The notes under the pieces were generated by a model. It did no database searches. It saw only the letters and a program-made list of their open reading frames with translations, and had not been told where the DNA came from. A stretch of 64,000 nucleotides of DNA from Ascidia mentula (taxonomy: Eukaryota > Chordata > Ascidiacea > Phlebobranchia > Ascidiidae): assembly GCA_947561715.1 (NCBI GenBank), contig OX387203.1, forward strand, positions 16,058,001-16,122,000. The letters are read 5' to 3'. This document shows positions 11,106 to 22,877 of the stretch, piece after piece. The stretch's first letter is position 1. Every line of letters begins with the position of its first letter. A program made the translations under genes and the position numbers.

Positions 11106-11742
11106 ATGGATAGCCTGAGAAACGAAGTTTGTGTCCACGGCAAGCACAGCCATACAGCTAGGCATTTTGGTGGACGACCCCAGGTGTTGTTTGTTTGAAT
11201 CCAATACTCCCTATTCCTCTCCATATTTTGGTATCCCATGAAGGACAGAGACAGGTAATATATATAATTAAACATAAAAATTTCACTTGAATACTCTTAC
11301 GCCTTCCAGTTTTCTCAAAAACTACAAAAGATATGGTAATATCGGAAATATTGATTTTTTATGTAATTTACAGCCTGTCAGTACGAAACAGCTGACTTAA
11401 AAGTCCATGTAAATTCGTGTTGATAATTTGGCGTGGTAATTGAGGTTGCGCCACAATTTCTTGAGATGAACTATATGAATCCGCCAGGACTGAATTTTGA
11501 GCAGCGAACACGTGTTTGAACCAGGAATAAATTCGTACACAACCGCTGGTTTTCAGCAATCGTACCACACACGAAACTGGGAATGTCAGGTTATAACCCA
11601 CACCCGGCTTACTTGCCAATCTTTCGGGGTAAGTATTATGTCTTTTTTTTACCACACCATGATATCCTGGCCATTCAGGTTTGGGGTCGCAATAGGTCTG
11701 TTTACGTGAGCGGGTCTTTTTAAATTTGCTTCGTAGCGCCTC

Positions 11743-11815
11743 TAGGGTCCGTAACGGTTAGCACACTAACCCGTAACTTCAAAGTCGGACGCAGATTCGA
11801 CGAAAGCCTGGTGTG
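11743..11815 (+). repeat. Possible tRNA-derived SINE head
   Basis: GTAACGGTTAGCACACTAA resembles an A box (GTxxCGGTTAGCAC in some tRNAs), and GACGCAGATTCGACG about 30 bases later resembles a B box. A single copy was seen and no flanking duplication was identified. Confidence 0.35.
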
Positions 11816-11879
11816 TGTCGTCACACAGGGTATTGTCGTGCGTCCGTGCTACGAATGATTTCTACTGGCGGAGTTTGTA

Positions 11880-13380
11880 CTTTGTTAATTGCTGTATAAC
11901 ACATTGGAATATTTAAAAATAAAATTACGCAGCTAAAAAGGGGTGGTAAATGCTGCAGGTAACATTTTTATGCGCTGGTTTGTTCGCTTTGTCGCATAAA
12001 ACTTGCTGAGAAAGCAAATGTAAACTTACTGACGAATTTGCAAATGTATGAAAAAATACAACAATTGTAAAGAATTACACTAGAAAAATTTTGACCCCAT
12101 CAAACCTTCTTGTGGGGTCCACAAAACAATATAGTGCTATTGCTTCCTATGTGATCCTAAACGACCTCTTCCATAATGTAATAAACTTTGTCATTTTACA
12201 ACTAAATGCTTTGCTTGATTCATCGAACAAGCCAACTGCAACAATAGTTTCGCGCTATTCTTCTCTGCTGCTTCTGACCTTCTTAACTAAAACATACACA
12301 AATGCGGTAATTTCTGTGTTAACCTAAATTATTCACTAACCATTTTACTCAAACGAGGTTCTGGTGTAAACACATTCTTCACGGATATTGAGGTCGTATC
12401 TTATTGCTTTACTTGCCTTTCCAAGGTTGTATTGTGTTTGCTTGTTCTGTTCATAACACATTGGCATCCCACATACACATCATTACCATTCTTTCAAACT
12501 TAATGCCTCGGTATTGGCACACAATGCCGAAACGACCTTGCGTCAACAATATGTACAAAAATACGTTGGATGTGTAGAAAAACCTACAATTTAGAACATT
12601 TTAGAAAAGCTGTGAGACATTGACATCATTTAGAGCTTGATACTGCATCAGATAGCCTCTGCAGTGTGGTATGTTTAGCATTGTTTGAAATCAGATTTTC
12701 TGTTTCTATGGTGCTGGTCATAGGCGTCGATTTTTTAACGTTTTTTAAAATTTTAAGGGTGACTTTTCCAGGTGTTAGAAATACGCAAAAAACATTTCGT
12801 CAGTCGTATCGCCCTAAACATAGGCAATAGACGCGAATTCCGTTTCGTGTCACTTTGTTTTTACACCGAATCATGTTGTTCTAGCACTAAGTTTTAAACA
12901 CTTTAATTACGGACCACCTTTACTGAAAGCGGCACATTTTTGTTTCACTCGGTCTATTGCAGATTTAGTAATTATGAAGTAACAAACAAATCTATTGCGT
13001 AATAGCTGCGCTACGTAACAATCAACGAGACACATGTGTTTGTCATAATTGTGACGGTGAAAATACCGGTCGTTTGAAACTACCTTAACGCAAAGTATAA
13101 TGTATGTAGTTTCTATGACAATAATTTTTTATTTAAACGAAAAGCTAGGAAACCACCATCTGGTTGACAAGCAAGTAAAGAGCCCTAACAACTTTAAATA
13201 GTCCCAACATAAGTACATGTCAGGAAACAATTGAACCAAGTTCTATATTGGATGCAGGTGGTAGTTGCAGATGCAAGTGAACTCTTTAAACCGAAAACAA
13301 AATGTATTGCAATAATGCCGATGTGGATTTAACTTTCTGACAACTTTTGAACTGGTAAAACTTTGCAAAAAATCAGTTTT
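11880..13380. other. No gene recognised
   Basis: AT-rich sequence with only short open frames. It contains no recognisable terminal repeats or domains. Confidence 0.3.
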
Positions 13381-13429
13381 TAATTTACTAGACAAGAGAT
13401 CTGTTGGGATGAATTACTGGAAAGATTAA

Positions 13430-13917
13430 GTTGCAATGCAACAAGAAGCAAACAAATCTGTATATGTCTGTTATTCGATGATGAGATTTTGATTTGAACT
13501 GTTGCAACAAGATTTAGCACTGAGATTTGGCATTTCTTGCTCATCGGTTTCAAGAATCATAGCAACATTAACCAAATTTCTTTCATGGCAACTAAAAAGT
13601 CATAGTATTGACTTGAATGTTGACCTATCCTAGCCCAAAAACCTCCTTACAACAAAGTTAATATATTATTGACTGCTCCTAAAAATGTAATTGCAAATCA
13701 AGACAGTTTCATTTTGTTTCTTATGGAAGAGGCAGTCTACACACCACTGTTTGGCGACTTTGTGATGGCTGACAGGATTTTTCACGTTTGTGAGGAGTTG
13801 CTTGTAAGATGTTGTGATTTATTGAAGCCACCTGGTAGGAGGTCCAGAAAACTAAACAATTTGCCAATCATCTTATATATGTTGAAAATGTTTTGTATTT
13901 TGTTGATATTGTCATGA
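13430..13917 (+). pseudogene. Decayed DDE transposase (DDE_Tnp_4 / HARBI1-like superfamily)
   Basis: Two fragments fit this family. Near 13,510-13,605 a frame reads DLALRFGISCSSVSRII, the helix-turn-helix typical of these transposases (LAyRFGvSqSTVSRI). From 13,730 the frame reads GDFVMADRIFHVCEELLVRC then LKPPGRRSRKL, matching the block with the second catalytic Asp (MADRGF...) and the PPGkrg motif. Part of the domain between them is missing and the frames differ, so the gene is dead. No terminal repeats were identified. Confidence 0.55.
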
Positions 13918-15207
13918 TATGTGCTGCTCTGTGTAATCTAATGGAACTACTTATTCAGAAGAAATATTGTTCACATGGTTTATTTTAAATTGTTGCTCTC
14001 TGGAAAGTTTTTGTCACAGAAATGCATACTTTAGTGTTAATACAAATGTCAATTACACGAGGTAATATGACAGTAAACTGAAAGGAACAAACAAAGGCAT
14101 TGAACAAAGTACAACATAAGAAGGGCAGTTTAACAATGTGCTTTTAAAGATATAAACCCGATTGCTAGAAATCTATTTCTTTAGCTTTCAATGAAGCTAT
14201 AAAATTTGAGTTTGATACATTCCTCTGAAAGAGAAGTGAAGTACACGATTTCTCTTAATTTAGTTGCTGTAGTTTCAGCTCGATGCTGCAATGTGATTGC
14301 AGTTCTGATTTAATCTAAAAAATGCCATGGTTTCAAGGCAGACTGATTTCCTATTTTCGGCTACTTCACAATTAATAGGACTACCCAAACAACTTACCTG
14401 TACAGGTGCAGTATGCCCGCAAAATTTCTCCAGATGGTCTAACACAAGGAGAATCTTTTGGGATGGTGTACACTTGGATGTGAAAAATCAGTACTTCTGC
14501 AGTAGGCAGCATTTTAAAGGTTTAATATAATGAGACTCCAGGTATTAAAATGCTCTGCTTATAGGTTGACATTTAGGAGCTTTTTGCCCACGTAAATCGA
14601 CATCGTTTTCATTTAGACAAAGCAGATTGTCTTTGCAATGCCATCACATGGGTCAAGCAGTTGCTCTTTTTCAGAAAAACGTAAAATACTTATGTAGGCT
14701 ACTACCCTTGGTGATTTAACAACTTAATTCTTTACTGCACACCCATAACATCTGCGGAAAAGACCAAAGCAACATGTTTCGACTTTGTTTTGTTATGGGT
14801 TTGCAAACCAAACAGCTTACAATGTTCCCGCAAACTCCCAACTGTCCACGTCCGCAACGCCTATGCCATGCTTAAGGTGTTTATTTAAAAACATCCCAAA
14901 ACTGTTGTTATATTTGACATTTGCCAACCAAGACCAATCATTTTCTACACAACAAAACGCGCATAGCAAAACTTAACCTATGACCCCGATTCTCGCGCAT
15001 TGGCGTTGGTGCAAATCATGTATTCATTTTAGATACGATGGAGCATAAAGATGTGCCAAGTACATCTGGGTAAGTTGTTTTAATGTTTACAAAAACACAC
15101 ACAAATTTAAAGGTTAATTTACATTGACAATGCAAAACATTATCAAGGCCTATATGGTTAATGTGTCATGTTATCATGTACATCATTTCATCATGCTGAA
15201 CGCAAGG
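13918..15207. other. No gene recognised between two transposon regions
   Basis: Short open frames only (for example 14,327-14,530 and 14,785-14,976) without recognisable motifs. Confidence 0.3.
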
Positions 15208-15444
15208 TAAAGGCTGGTTCACACTGAACGCGCAAATCGTAAACGGATTGCGGAAACCGCCTAGCGTCAATGTCGCCAACCGCACAACGTTCACATTGCT
15301 CGACGGCGCCACGCAGCGTTAGCGTCTAGTGTTGTCTGCGCGACGGGGTCAAACAAGGTCAAAGGTTTGTATATTTTCTGTAGTGGACCATTTTTAGCTT
15401 ATTTTCCTTATCTTGTCACCAGTAAAGTTGTAGTAAAAGTGGTC

Positions 15445-16411
15445 ATGGATGAACTTGTGTGTTCTTTATTGCTTGAACAGCAAAACCTTATTCTCCTATT
15501 GTTAATGAAGCAACAGAAACGAAGGTGGTGGGTGAGACCCATATTGCAGAAGAGAAAAAATATGGGCGAGCAAAATCTGGTGCAAGAAATGAGAAACGAC
15601 CCCCAGAGTTTCCATAAGTATTTTCGGATGGACACTGCTTCATATGATTTGCTTTTATCGCTGGTTCAGCCCTTAATAGAGAAACAGGACACACCAAGCC
15701 CCGCCGATGTCAGGTTCAGAGTTTTACAACTACAAGGGGCACTTCAGCATTGTATTGATGGCTTGCTGCACAGCTAATTACAAGTTTTCGTACGTCGATA
15801 TAGGAGACTCCGGAAGACACAGCGACGGGGGAGTTTTTTCAAACTCAATCTTCGGCCAGCAATTGTTGCACGGCAACTTACCGTTGCCTGCTCCTCGTTG
15901 TCTCCCGAATACAACAACAACTGTACCCTATTGTTTTGTTGGAGATGCAGCCTTTCCACTCAGAAACAACCTAATGATGCCTTATCCGGGTCATTTCTTG
16001 CCAACTGACAAAAGAATTTTTAACTATAGGCTTTCAAGAGCAAGGCGGGTAATTGAAAATACATTTGGAATTTTATCTACACGTTGGCGAATTTTCAGGC
16101 GACCTATAATACCTAACGTAGACAAAGCAGTTTTAATTACCAAGGCCGCTTGTTCCCTTCACAACTTTCTTCAAGACCAAGGGGATGAAAGTTACTTGCC
16201 TTCACACCTACTAGATAGAGAGGATAATGGTGAACTTGTACCAGGGTCCTGGAGAGCGGAAACTATTGGAAACAACCTCCAAGAACTAGGCCAAATAAGC
16301 TCCAATAACTACACTCGTAATGCTGCACAAGTGAGGGATCATTTCAAGGATTTTTTTGTTTCAGATGTCGGTCAACTGCCATGGCAAAACTCTGTTGTTA
16401 CCCGAACATAA
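15445..16411 (+). pseudogene. Harbinger transposase (HARBI1-like), internally deleted
   Basis: From ATG 15,445 the frame codes the N-terminal part (NDPQSFHKYFRMDTASYDLL, LVQPLIEKQDT). After about 15,705 it changes to another frame that resumes at SGSEFYNYKGHFSIVLMA and runs through VDIGDSGRHSDGGVF, GDAAFPL (second catalytic Asp) and RRVIENTFGIL (catalytic Glu), ending at 16,411. Roughly 100-150 residues expected between the two parts, including the segment with the first catalytic Asp, are absent, and the junction is out of frame. The 3' part is otherwise well kept, so the deletion looks recent. The gene converges with the MADF gene ending at 16,483. Confidence 0.85.
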
Positions 16412-16929
16412 AACTCACACAAGTTTTAAAAACAATCATAATTTTATTTTTGATAACAGTCAGTGTAAATGTGTTTTATTGTTTACTTATGTTGCAACTC
16501 ACAAATATACTGCAAGATATGGGTCATAGCATGGTCAGCTTTCACTTCATCCATTGACCGCAGTTTAATTGCAATCAGCTTCCCAAATTGAGCAGCAGCA
16601 TCATCACTGTGTCCTTTGGATGATTCCATTGCTGCTTCAATAGCTTTGCATTTTTTTTCTATCATTTCATATATTTTATCCTGAAAACAAAAAACTATTA
16701 ATTTTTTCTGATTTAAGTGGAAAACAACACATCAAAAATCATGTACAATCATACCATTACCAACATTTCAAAAGCTTAAACTAATTCACATGAAAAATTG
16801 AAAACTCAATTGGGTTTCATTTCTTTTTTTAAGAGGCTTCACTTTTTCTGAAGCTACACTTGTGTCTGCTTGTACTTCTTCCAAATCTACATTTAGGTGT
16901 ATATCATAATTTGTAAATAATGATGACTG

Positions 16930-17389
16930 TGCAGCGCCTGAGGTGTGCAGAACGAAACACTGCCGTATATCTGACTCCTGAATCTATTAAAAACTTCTAC
17001 CAAAGAAACTACCCTTGCGACTTTTAATCCAAACATAAAACGTAACACAAACATACCTTGATTCAAAACAAACAACACAAAACGCGCAGCGTCCAGAGCG
17101 TAGTTTTATCGCTTCGAAAGTGTTCTCTATCCTCTGTCCATATCGTTTTCTATATTCTCCCCGGCTTAAGGCCGTGCGACGGTATTTATAATATTTTTGA
17201 AAATGAGAAAAATGCGATTATTAAGGAACGTCGATTTCGAAATTAAAAATATAAACCGATTAACACATCTGTGCGAGATTAACACATCTGGCGAAAATAG
17301 AAACGAAGCGATTGACCTACATGCCAGTTGCGCTTGTACGGAATTTCAATACACAAAAAATGACGTTTAAATAAAATAGTTTCTCTGCA
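16930..17389 (-). repeat. Long terminal repeat, downstream copy (3' LTR in element orientation)
   Basis: 460 bp, apparently identical to 18,994-19,453 at a constant offset of 2,064 bases. Confidence 0.88.
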
Positions 17390-18993
17390 GAAAGTCCCCC
17401 GCTGCGAAAGTGTTTGTTGGGTGAATGTCAGGTGTTAACGTGCGTCTTGGATTAGCACGCTGAGGTTTAATCGTGCCGAACATCTTCGTGAATCGATATA
17501 TCGTTGAAACGTCCAGTAGCATTTGAACGTGCACTGAAGTTCGACGTAGATCGTTGTTGCAATCTGTAGACATTCTCGAACAAACAACAGTTAAATTTTC
17601 TAGGCCTAAGTTACTACATACGTATCGCGCGTTGTCATGATTTGTCAGGTGTTTTGTTAGTAATTTTCTTTTTATATTTGCGTGACAAACAGCTTCGGTT
17701 TTTGCGATGAAGCAAGTGACATTTAATTCAAGCGCTGGAACAACAACAAGGACAGAGAACTTGAGGATAATATACAAATAATAATAGGTTTGAGTATTGT
17801 CATGTGTCAAAAGTTCAAATTAACAGTGAAAAAATCAAACATGTCTTTAGTAATTTCCAGGATTGGCATTTAATACAGTCCACTAGGTGACGGGCTTTAT
17901 GGGAAAGGTGTTGCAATGTGAAATGTAACTCGTGTTTTGGCCGTAATCACGAATCTCCCACAAGGCAATTTGTTGACACGCAGTGCAAATATATGTGTGT
18001 GATGCATCAAGCTGCGGTCTGAGGAAAATAAAAAAAAATAGTCGCATTGAAAGTTACCAGTGCAAAATGAGCTAATGGGTAAATCACTAAGTGGATTTTT
18101 AATTCACCCACTGCACAATGCATGGCTTCAGGCTCAGCAACCAAGCGTGTGGCTTCTGGTCACTTGCGAAGTTGAGGCGTCATCAGGTGCGCCGTGCGAC
18201 TAGCAGTCACGTGCTGCTCTTCGGACTAGTTGTCCGGTAATGTGAAGAAAAAAATGTGTGCATTGAGTGAATGCGTCGCGACCAGCGCGATAGCCCTGTG
18301 ATTGCTCACTGAAAACACCATTCTGTAAATTATGCATTTCTCCTGTTTTTTTCCTATTGACAAGTTGATTAATTAATATAAAAGTTTACGTTTTGGAATT
18401 AACCATGACAATAACAAATCTAAAATCATTGTTATACCGTATCCTTTATCACAGACAACAAATAGGGTTATCCACGTCCGATGTTAATTCGATTTCGGGT
18501 ATTAAGAAGCCGTAAGTCCCGCAATAAAAAGTAATTAATTGACGATTCGGAGTCATGTATTAATCAACGAAATTTGAAAAAGTATTTAATAATATCTGCA
18601 CAACATTATATAAGGTTGACATATGACGTAACCACTAAAATGCTGGTTAGGCATTACGTAACAATAATTAACATTTACTTACGTTTCAACAAAACATGCT
18701 TTTCAAAGCAGTTTGGCATTGAGCTTAATTATACAACGTTTTAACGCAATAAAAAATGCACCAAACCTTTTCGAAATACCCAAGTGCTTGTTTTCTTCGT
18801 TGTACCTGTCTGCCAAAATATCTTACAGGGAACAAACCTGAAAAACTTGCTTGACATGGTTATATCTCGTTTCGTAAGTTAATTAAATTCAAAAAATATC
18901 AATAAATACAGTTTAGCTGTTTCAATTGCGCAGTTATTATTTCAGAAGGTTTAAGTTTGCGTGTCCAAATATCACGTCGGGGTCACCAATTTC

Positions 18994-19453
18994 TGCAGCG
19001 CCTGAGGTGTGCAGAACGAAACACTGCCGTATATCTGACTCCTGAATCTATTAAAAACTTCTACCAAAGAAACTACCCTTGCGACTTTTAATCCAAACAT
19101 AAAACGTAACACAAACATACCTTGATTCAAAACAAACAACACAAAACGCGCAGCGTCCAGAGCGTAGTTTTATCGCTTCGAAAGTGTTCTCTATCCTCTG
19201 TCCATATCGTTTTCTATATTCTCCCCGGCTTAAGGCCGTGCGACGGTATTTATAATATTTTTGAAAATGAGAAAAATGCGATTATTAAGGAACGTCGATT
19301 TCGAAATTAAAAATATAAACCGATTAACACATCTGTGCGAGATTAACACATCTGGCGAAAATAGAAACGAAGCGATTGACCTACATGCCAGTTGCGCTTG
19401 TACGGAATTTCAATACACAAAAAATGACGTTTAAATAAAATAGTTTCTCTGCA
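18994..19453 (-). repeat. Long terminal repeat, upstream copy (5' LTR in element orientation)
   Basis: 460 bp, apparently identical to 16,930-17,389. The primer-binding-like sequence lies directly below 18,994. Confidence 0.88.
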
Positions 19454-20391
19454 ACTGTAGTATAATTGGTGATTTGACCACACAACAAGAAGTTTTTCAC
19501 CCAAAACTGTGACATCCTCATGTTCAGTTTGCTGGGTAAGATCCAGCATCTCATAATTATTGACAGTTCTAAGAATATATTAAATTTGTGATAAAAAGTG
19601 GAGGTACAATAAAAAATCTAATAAATTTAAAGGTTTGTTTTAGATGAACCCTTTACATTTGGGTAAAATTACGACAATTAAATTTCTTTTATTTGAACAT
19701 ACAATCTATGGCGGAGGTGGTCATCAAGAAACTGTAAACTTGAATAATGCTCCCACTGTTTTACTAAAACAGCTTCACATCCACTTTTCCTGCTTTCCAC
19801 ACTAGTTTTTTTAAACTTTGTATAACGGTCTCTAAGACTCTTCCATCTCCTCATGCAGTCTGCCACTATTCAGAAATGAAATAAACACTAAATTGATAAT
19901 GAGCAATGTCAGAAATCATTAAGGAAGTTCACATTAAGCTTGTTTCAATCTTCTAAGGCAACAATCTATGAAAAAAACTTGATTTTCTTGATTAAATTAA
20001 ACTAGTCCTGCCTTCATTACCAGGCTGTCCAAGTTCTTTAGATATCATCACCCATGCATTTTCTTTTCTGGAAGTGTCCTTATAATCTCTGTGCTTGGTA
20101 TTATAGATAAATGGCGATTGTGAAACCAAATGTATTAACATTTCATTAAAAGTTTCCATTATAATTATTATTGGCTACAAACAAAACAGTGTACTATTGT
20201 ACTTAATACAACATCGACAGTATGTCGCAAGACGCCGCGCAAAAGTTGAATTAATTCAACCTTGCAGTTTGCCGCTTCGAACCGACTTGTTTACCGTTGA
20301 CGTTGTTACCGCGTTTTGTGTGACATGCTTGCCGTTGTCCGTTAGTCGCGGAAGTTTGCCGCAAACCGCGTTCAGTGTGAACCAGCCTTGA

Positions 20392-21470
20392 GGCTTTATA
20401 GAAGAAGCAGTGCTTCTTCATCTAGCGACAGGTGCAACATTATTGCTGTAAATTATGCCTTTTTTATGTAAGCCTAAAATGTTGAATGTGTTATATATCA
20501 AAAACAGATCACATCGTCGTACAAAACACAATAAAAGGTATTTTGGAAGCAATTGTGCTTTTTTATCTCATGATAGGTGAAAGATTATTGCTGGGAATTA
20601 TACTTTATGGCAAGTTATTCATATCGTCGTACTGAATGCAAAGCAAAGTTTCTTGAAAATGTTTGACATGTTTCATATTTTTCTGAAGATCACATCTAGT
20701 CCGCAAGGAAAGGTCTTCAGGGAGCAGGAGTTTGTCTCGCCAGACGTAAAATATTGTTGCTGTGGTGAAGCCTAAATTAGGAAGCACCATTTGTGGCATG
20801 GTGACTGTAGTGTTTGTGTTTCAATGATATCCCATGTATAAACGTTTAGACCATGAGTGCCACCATGCGACTGTGTTGGTAAATGTTTGTTTTCTATTCA
20901 TTGGATTACACGATCTGGAGTCTGACGTGTGCCGGTGTTTCAGGCAGCTTAGTTAAATCCAGAGCCGAAACGCTACAGTGACATCGGAAGATTAACACTC
21001 CCTGTTGAACTTGTAGATGGAACTTTGACTTTTTTCAAAATATTATTGCAAGGTACCCAAGACACATAATCTTTTGTGGGCCAAAAAAAGGTTTGTCGAG
21101 TTCAAGTGAATGTTCTGTACAAAAATGTGAATTAAATTGAAAAGTTACTGCAACTTCTTCATCTTCTGCAGTCCGCTTAAATGAAATACAGCCAACAGCA
21201 GTCGGAATGAAAACGTGAAAACTTCTCGTGCCTGGAATTGTGGTGCCGTGTATATAACGCTGTGAATGAATCTTTTCAGTTCTTCTGATGTGATAAAGTA
21301 AAATAAAGTTTCCTTCATACTTGATTGTTAGTATGTAAACGCATCTGTGGCAGTTAAAATTTGGTTTGATGTGGTCCGAGTTAAGCTTTCATGCATTAAT
21401 CTACGCTTGATTGTGACTTCCCATGACTTGTTGCGAAAAAGTTCCAATTTGCATTTAGGCCGAAGTCTTT
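20392..21470. other. No gene recognised; repeat-rich
   Basis: A segment at 20,852-20,958 (CATGAGTGCCACC...) recurs at 42,557-42,661 with modest divergence, so at least part of this stretch is dispersed repeat. No coding region is recognised. Confidence 0.4.
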
Positions 21471-22318
21471 ATTATGATAGATGAGATTCAACAGATTTTT
21501 GAAGTTTTGACATTGACCAGCACATCCGTCTTTTGTTGATAATGAAAAGAAAACAAAAAAAAATTGTTTTGGGCCTGTAAAATTTGTTGACGTTTTGGTT
21601 GATAGAAAGAGGGGAAATATTATTTTGTGTAAACGACGTGTTGAGAATAGAGAGCTGGCTTTCTTTTTCTAAATCCTCAGATACGAATGACACATCCATT
21701 TCTTTACTGTCTCTACAAGTAGGTTTATCTGTGGAGTTGGCACGTAAAAAACAAGAAATACAAGTTTTTCTCCAGGGAGACTATATATAGAATTCTTCAT
21801 TAAAAATTTAGCTAATGTTAGTGATATTTCCTCAGTTGCTTTAGGTTTCTTCCCCTCTTTGTGCACATTAAAAGTATTGCATAAGTTGAAGCATTGGACC
21901 GATGATCATCAAGAAGTTTGCAGGAGCCGGAAGTTCCTTTCGTCCCTTCCGCAAATGTATTTTTCACTTTTGCTTCTCGACAAACGTGACAATAAGCAAT
22001 GGTTGATTCTTTATCATAGCGGAGCCAGGAGAAGGTGCTAAGCCACGCAAGTTTGAAGAGGCGTTATTTGGCAGACCTAAACAAATATTAATAATTATAA
22101 ATTTTTTTAAAATTTATTTAAAATAAGGCTACTTACCATTTTTGAATGTTTGAACTTTCCCCTCATCCCGAACTTTCGGTTGTTTCCGTTTCCACCTCTG
22201 CATTTTTTTTACTCTCACTCACACCACTAGCTGGCTGAGTGAAAAATCCTAGTAAGGTGGATTGGCCTGTGCCAGATACAACTTCAAATCTTTTTCTAGG
22301 TTGTTCTTCACGCTCCAT
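21470..22318 (-). pseudogene. hAT-like transposase fragment with TTF-type zinc finger
   Basis: A minus-strand exon of 22,318-22,137 (MEREEQPRKRFEVV..., ending at a GTAAGT donor) is followed by an exon starting near 22,076. The second reads WLRYDKESTIAYCHVCREAK then NTFAEGTKGTS, the pattern of the TTF zinc finger found at the start of ZMYM/C17orf113-like hAT transposases. Downstream frames (KATEEISLTLAKFLMKN) continue the resemblance in a shifted frame, and an in-frame stop occurs in the first exon. No terminal repeats were found. It is a dead fragment. Confidence 0.5.
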
Positions 22319-22728
22319 TATTCGGTGAGTTATGTGTTATAGCGATCAAAAGCAACTTTCAAGGGTAGACAGGCAATATACTGCGTTTCTTTAATTAAAA
22401 AAACAATAGAAGGACAATCCCTATTGCAAAATCCGCATCTTGCTGGGTGTTATCGACCGTCGGCCGCTCGAAAACGATTCGCCTAGAATCATAAAAACGA
22501 CGTCCGGGGCAACACATAATAGGGCATTTTCGCTTACCGATGAGACGCTCGAATAGTCTACCATTTCTAAAAAAAATTCGGTTAATGACCGACAAATGAC
22601 ACAAAAAAAAACAGTCCACGGGACATGCAAAAGCCCAACCAAATGTAATCACATGATCATTTTTAAGTCCCATTTCTCTTCAGTTATGTGTGCTGCGATT
22701 CTGTAACTTGTACTTTTTTAAATCCACC
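22319..22728. other. No gene recognised
   Basis: A 92-codon minus-strand frame (22,395-22,673) has no recognisable motif; it overlaps a second frame and looks fortuitous. Confidence 0.3.
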
Positions 22729-22739
22729 AAGACCAAGGT

Positions 22740-22788
22740 GATGAGACCTTTTAGGTCGAAACAGTGGCCATCTGTCTTCAGCTTACAC
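22740..22788 (+). ncRNA. Hammerhead-ribozyme-like insertion flanked by 11-bp direct repeats
   Basis: The direct repeat AAGACCAAGGT lies at 22,729-22,739 and 22,789-22,799. Between and just overlapping them are TGATGA, a 4-bp hairpin GACC/GGTC with loop TTTTA, GAAA, a hairpin CAG/CTG with loop TGGCCAT, then TC. These are stems II and III and the catalytic core of a type I hammerhead in the right order. The base before TGATGA is G instead of C, and the flanks do not form stem I, so this copy is probably inactive and looks 5'-truncated on insertion. Copies with the same core lie at 42,401 and 60,850. Confidence 0.55.
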
Positions 22789-22877
22789 AAGACCAAGGTT
22801 GTCTAACAAATGTCCGGACATAGTTTACGCTAAGAAGACAATCGGGCAGTGTGATACAAGTCCCAATTTCATTAGTG

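Larger units (their letters stand above)
16930..19453 (-). mobile_element. Young non-autonomous LTR retrotransposon
   Basis: Two 460-bp direct repeats (16,930-17,389 and 18,994-19,453) appear identical and start TG and end CA on the minus strand. The element is flanked by a 4-bp duplication, ACTG. On the minus strand a primer-binding-like TTGGTGACCCCGACGTG follows the first LTR, and a purine-rich tract (AGCGGGGGAC) precedes the second, so the element reads leftward. The 1,604-bp interior shows no recognisable gag or pol, which fits a TRIM/LARD-type non-autonomous element, superfamily unassigned. Identical LTRs mean recent insertion. It lies inside the older Harbinger element. Confidence 0.85.
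16483..20159 (-). pseudogene. Harbinger second gene: MADF/Myb-SANT DNA-binding protein, interrupted by an LTR element
   Basis: Minus-strand exons can be chained in phase: 20,159-20,021 (METFNEMLIHLVSQSPFIYN...), 19,865-19,703 (DCMRRWKSLRDRYTKFKK, a clear MADF core) and one starting at 19,568 (TVNNYEMLDLTQQ). A segment around 16,925-16,800 (YDIHLNVDLEEVQ) and a last exon of 16,680-16,483 (QFGKLIAIKLRSMDEVKADH, BESS-like tail) follow. The protein helps the transposase bind the element ends and enter the nucleus in known Harbinger systems. The LTR element at 16,930-19,453 sits between the third and fourth coding segments, so normal expression from this copy is unlikely. Confidence 0.7.
15211..20388 (+). 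mobile_element. PIF/Harbinger DNA transposon carrying a nested LTR element
   Basis: Perfect 22-bp terminal inverted repeats begin AGGCTGGTTCACACTG at 15,211 and end with the complement at 20,388. Flanking triplets are TAA and TGA, close to the usual 3-bp TWA duplication. The two convergent genes expected of Harbinger are present: a DDE transposase on + and a MADF/Myb-SANT-like protein on -. A 2,524-bp LTR element plus its 4-bp duplication sits in the second gene; without it the transposon would be about 2.65 kb. An internal deletion in the transposase makes this copy non-autonomous. Confidence 0.88.

Noticed and set aside
15488-15697. Minus-strand frames over the Harbinger transposase
   Set aside because: They are shadows of the + strand transposase, with no domain of their own.
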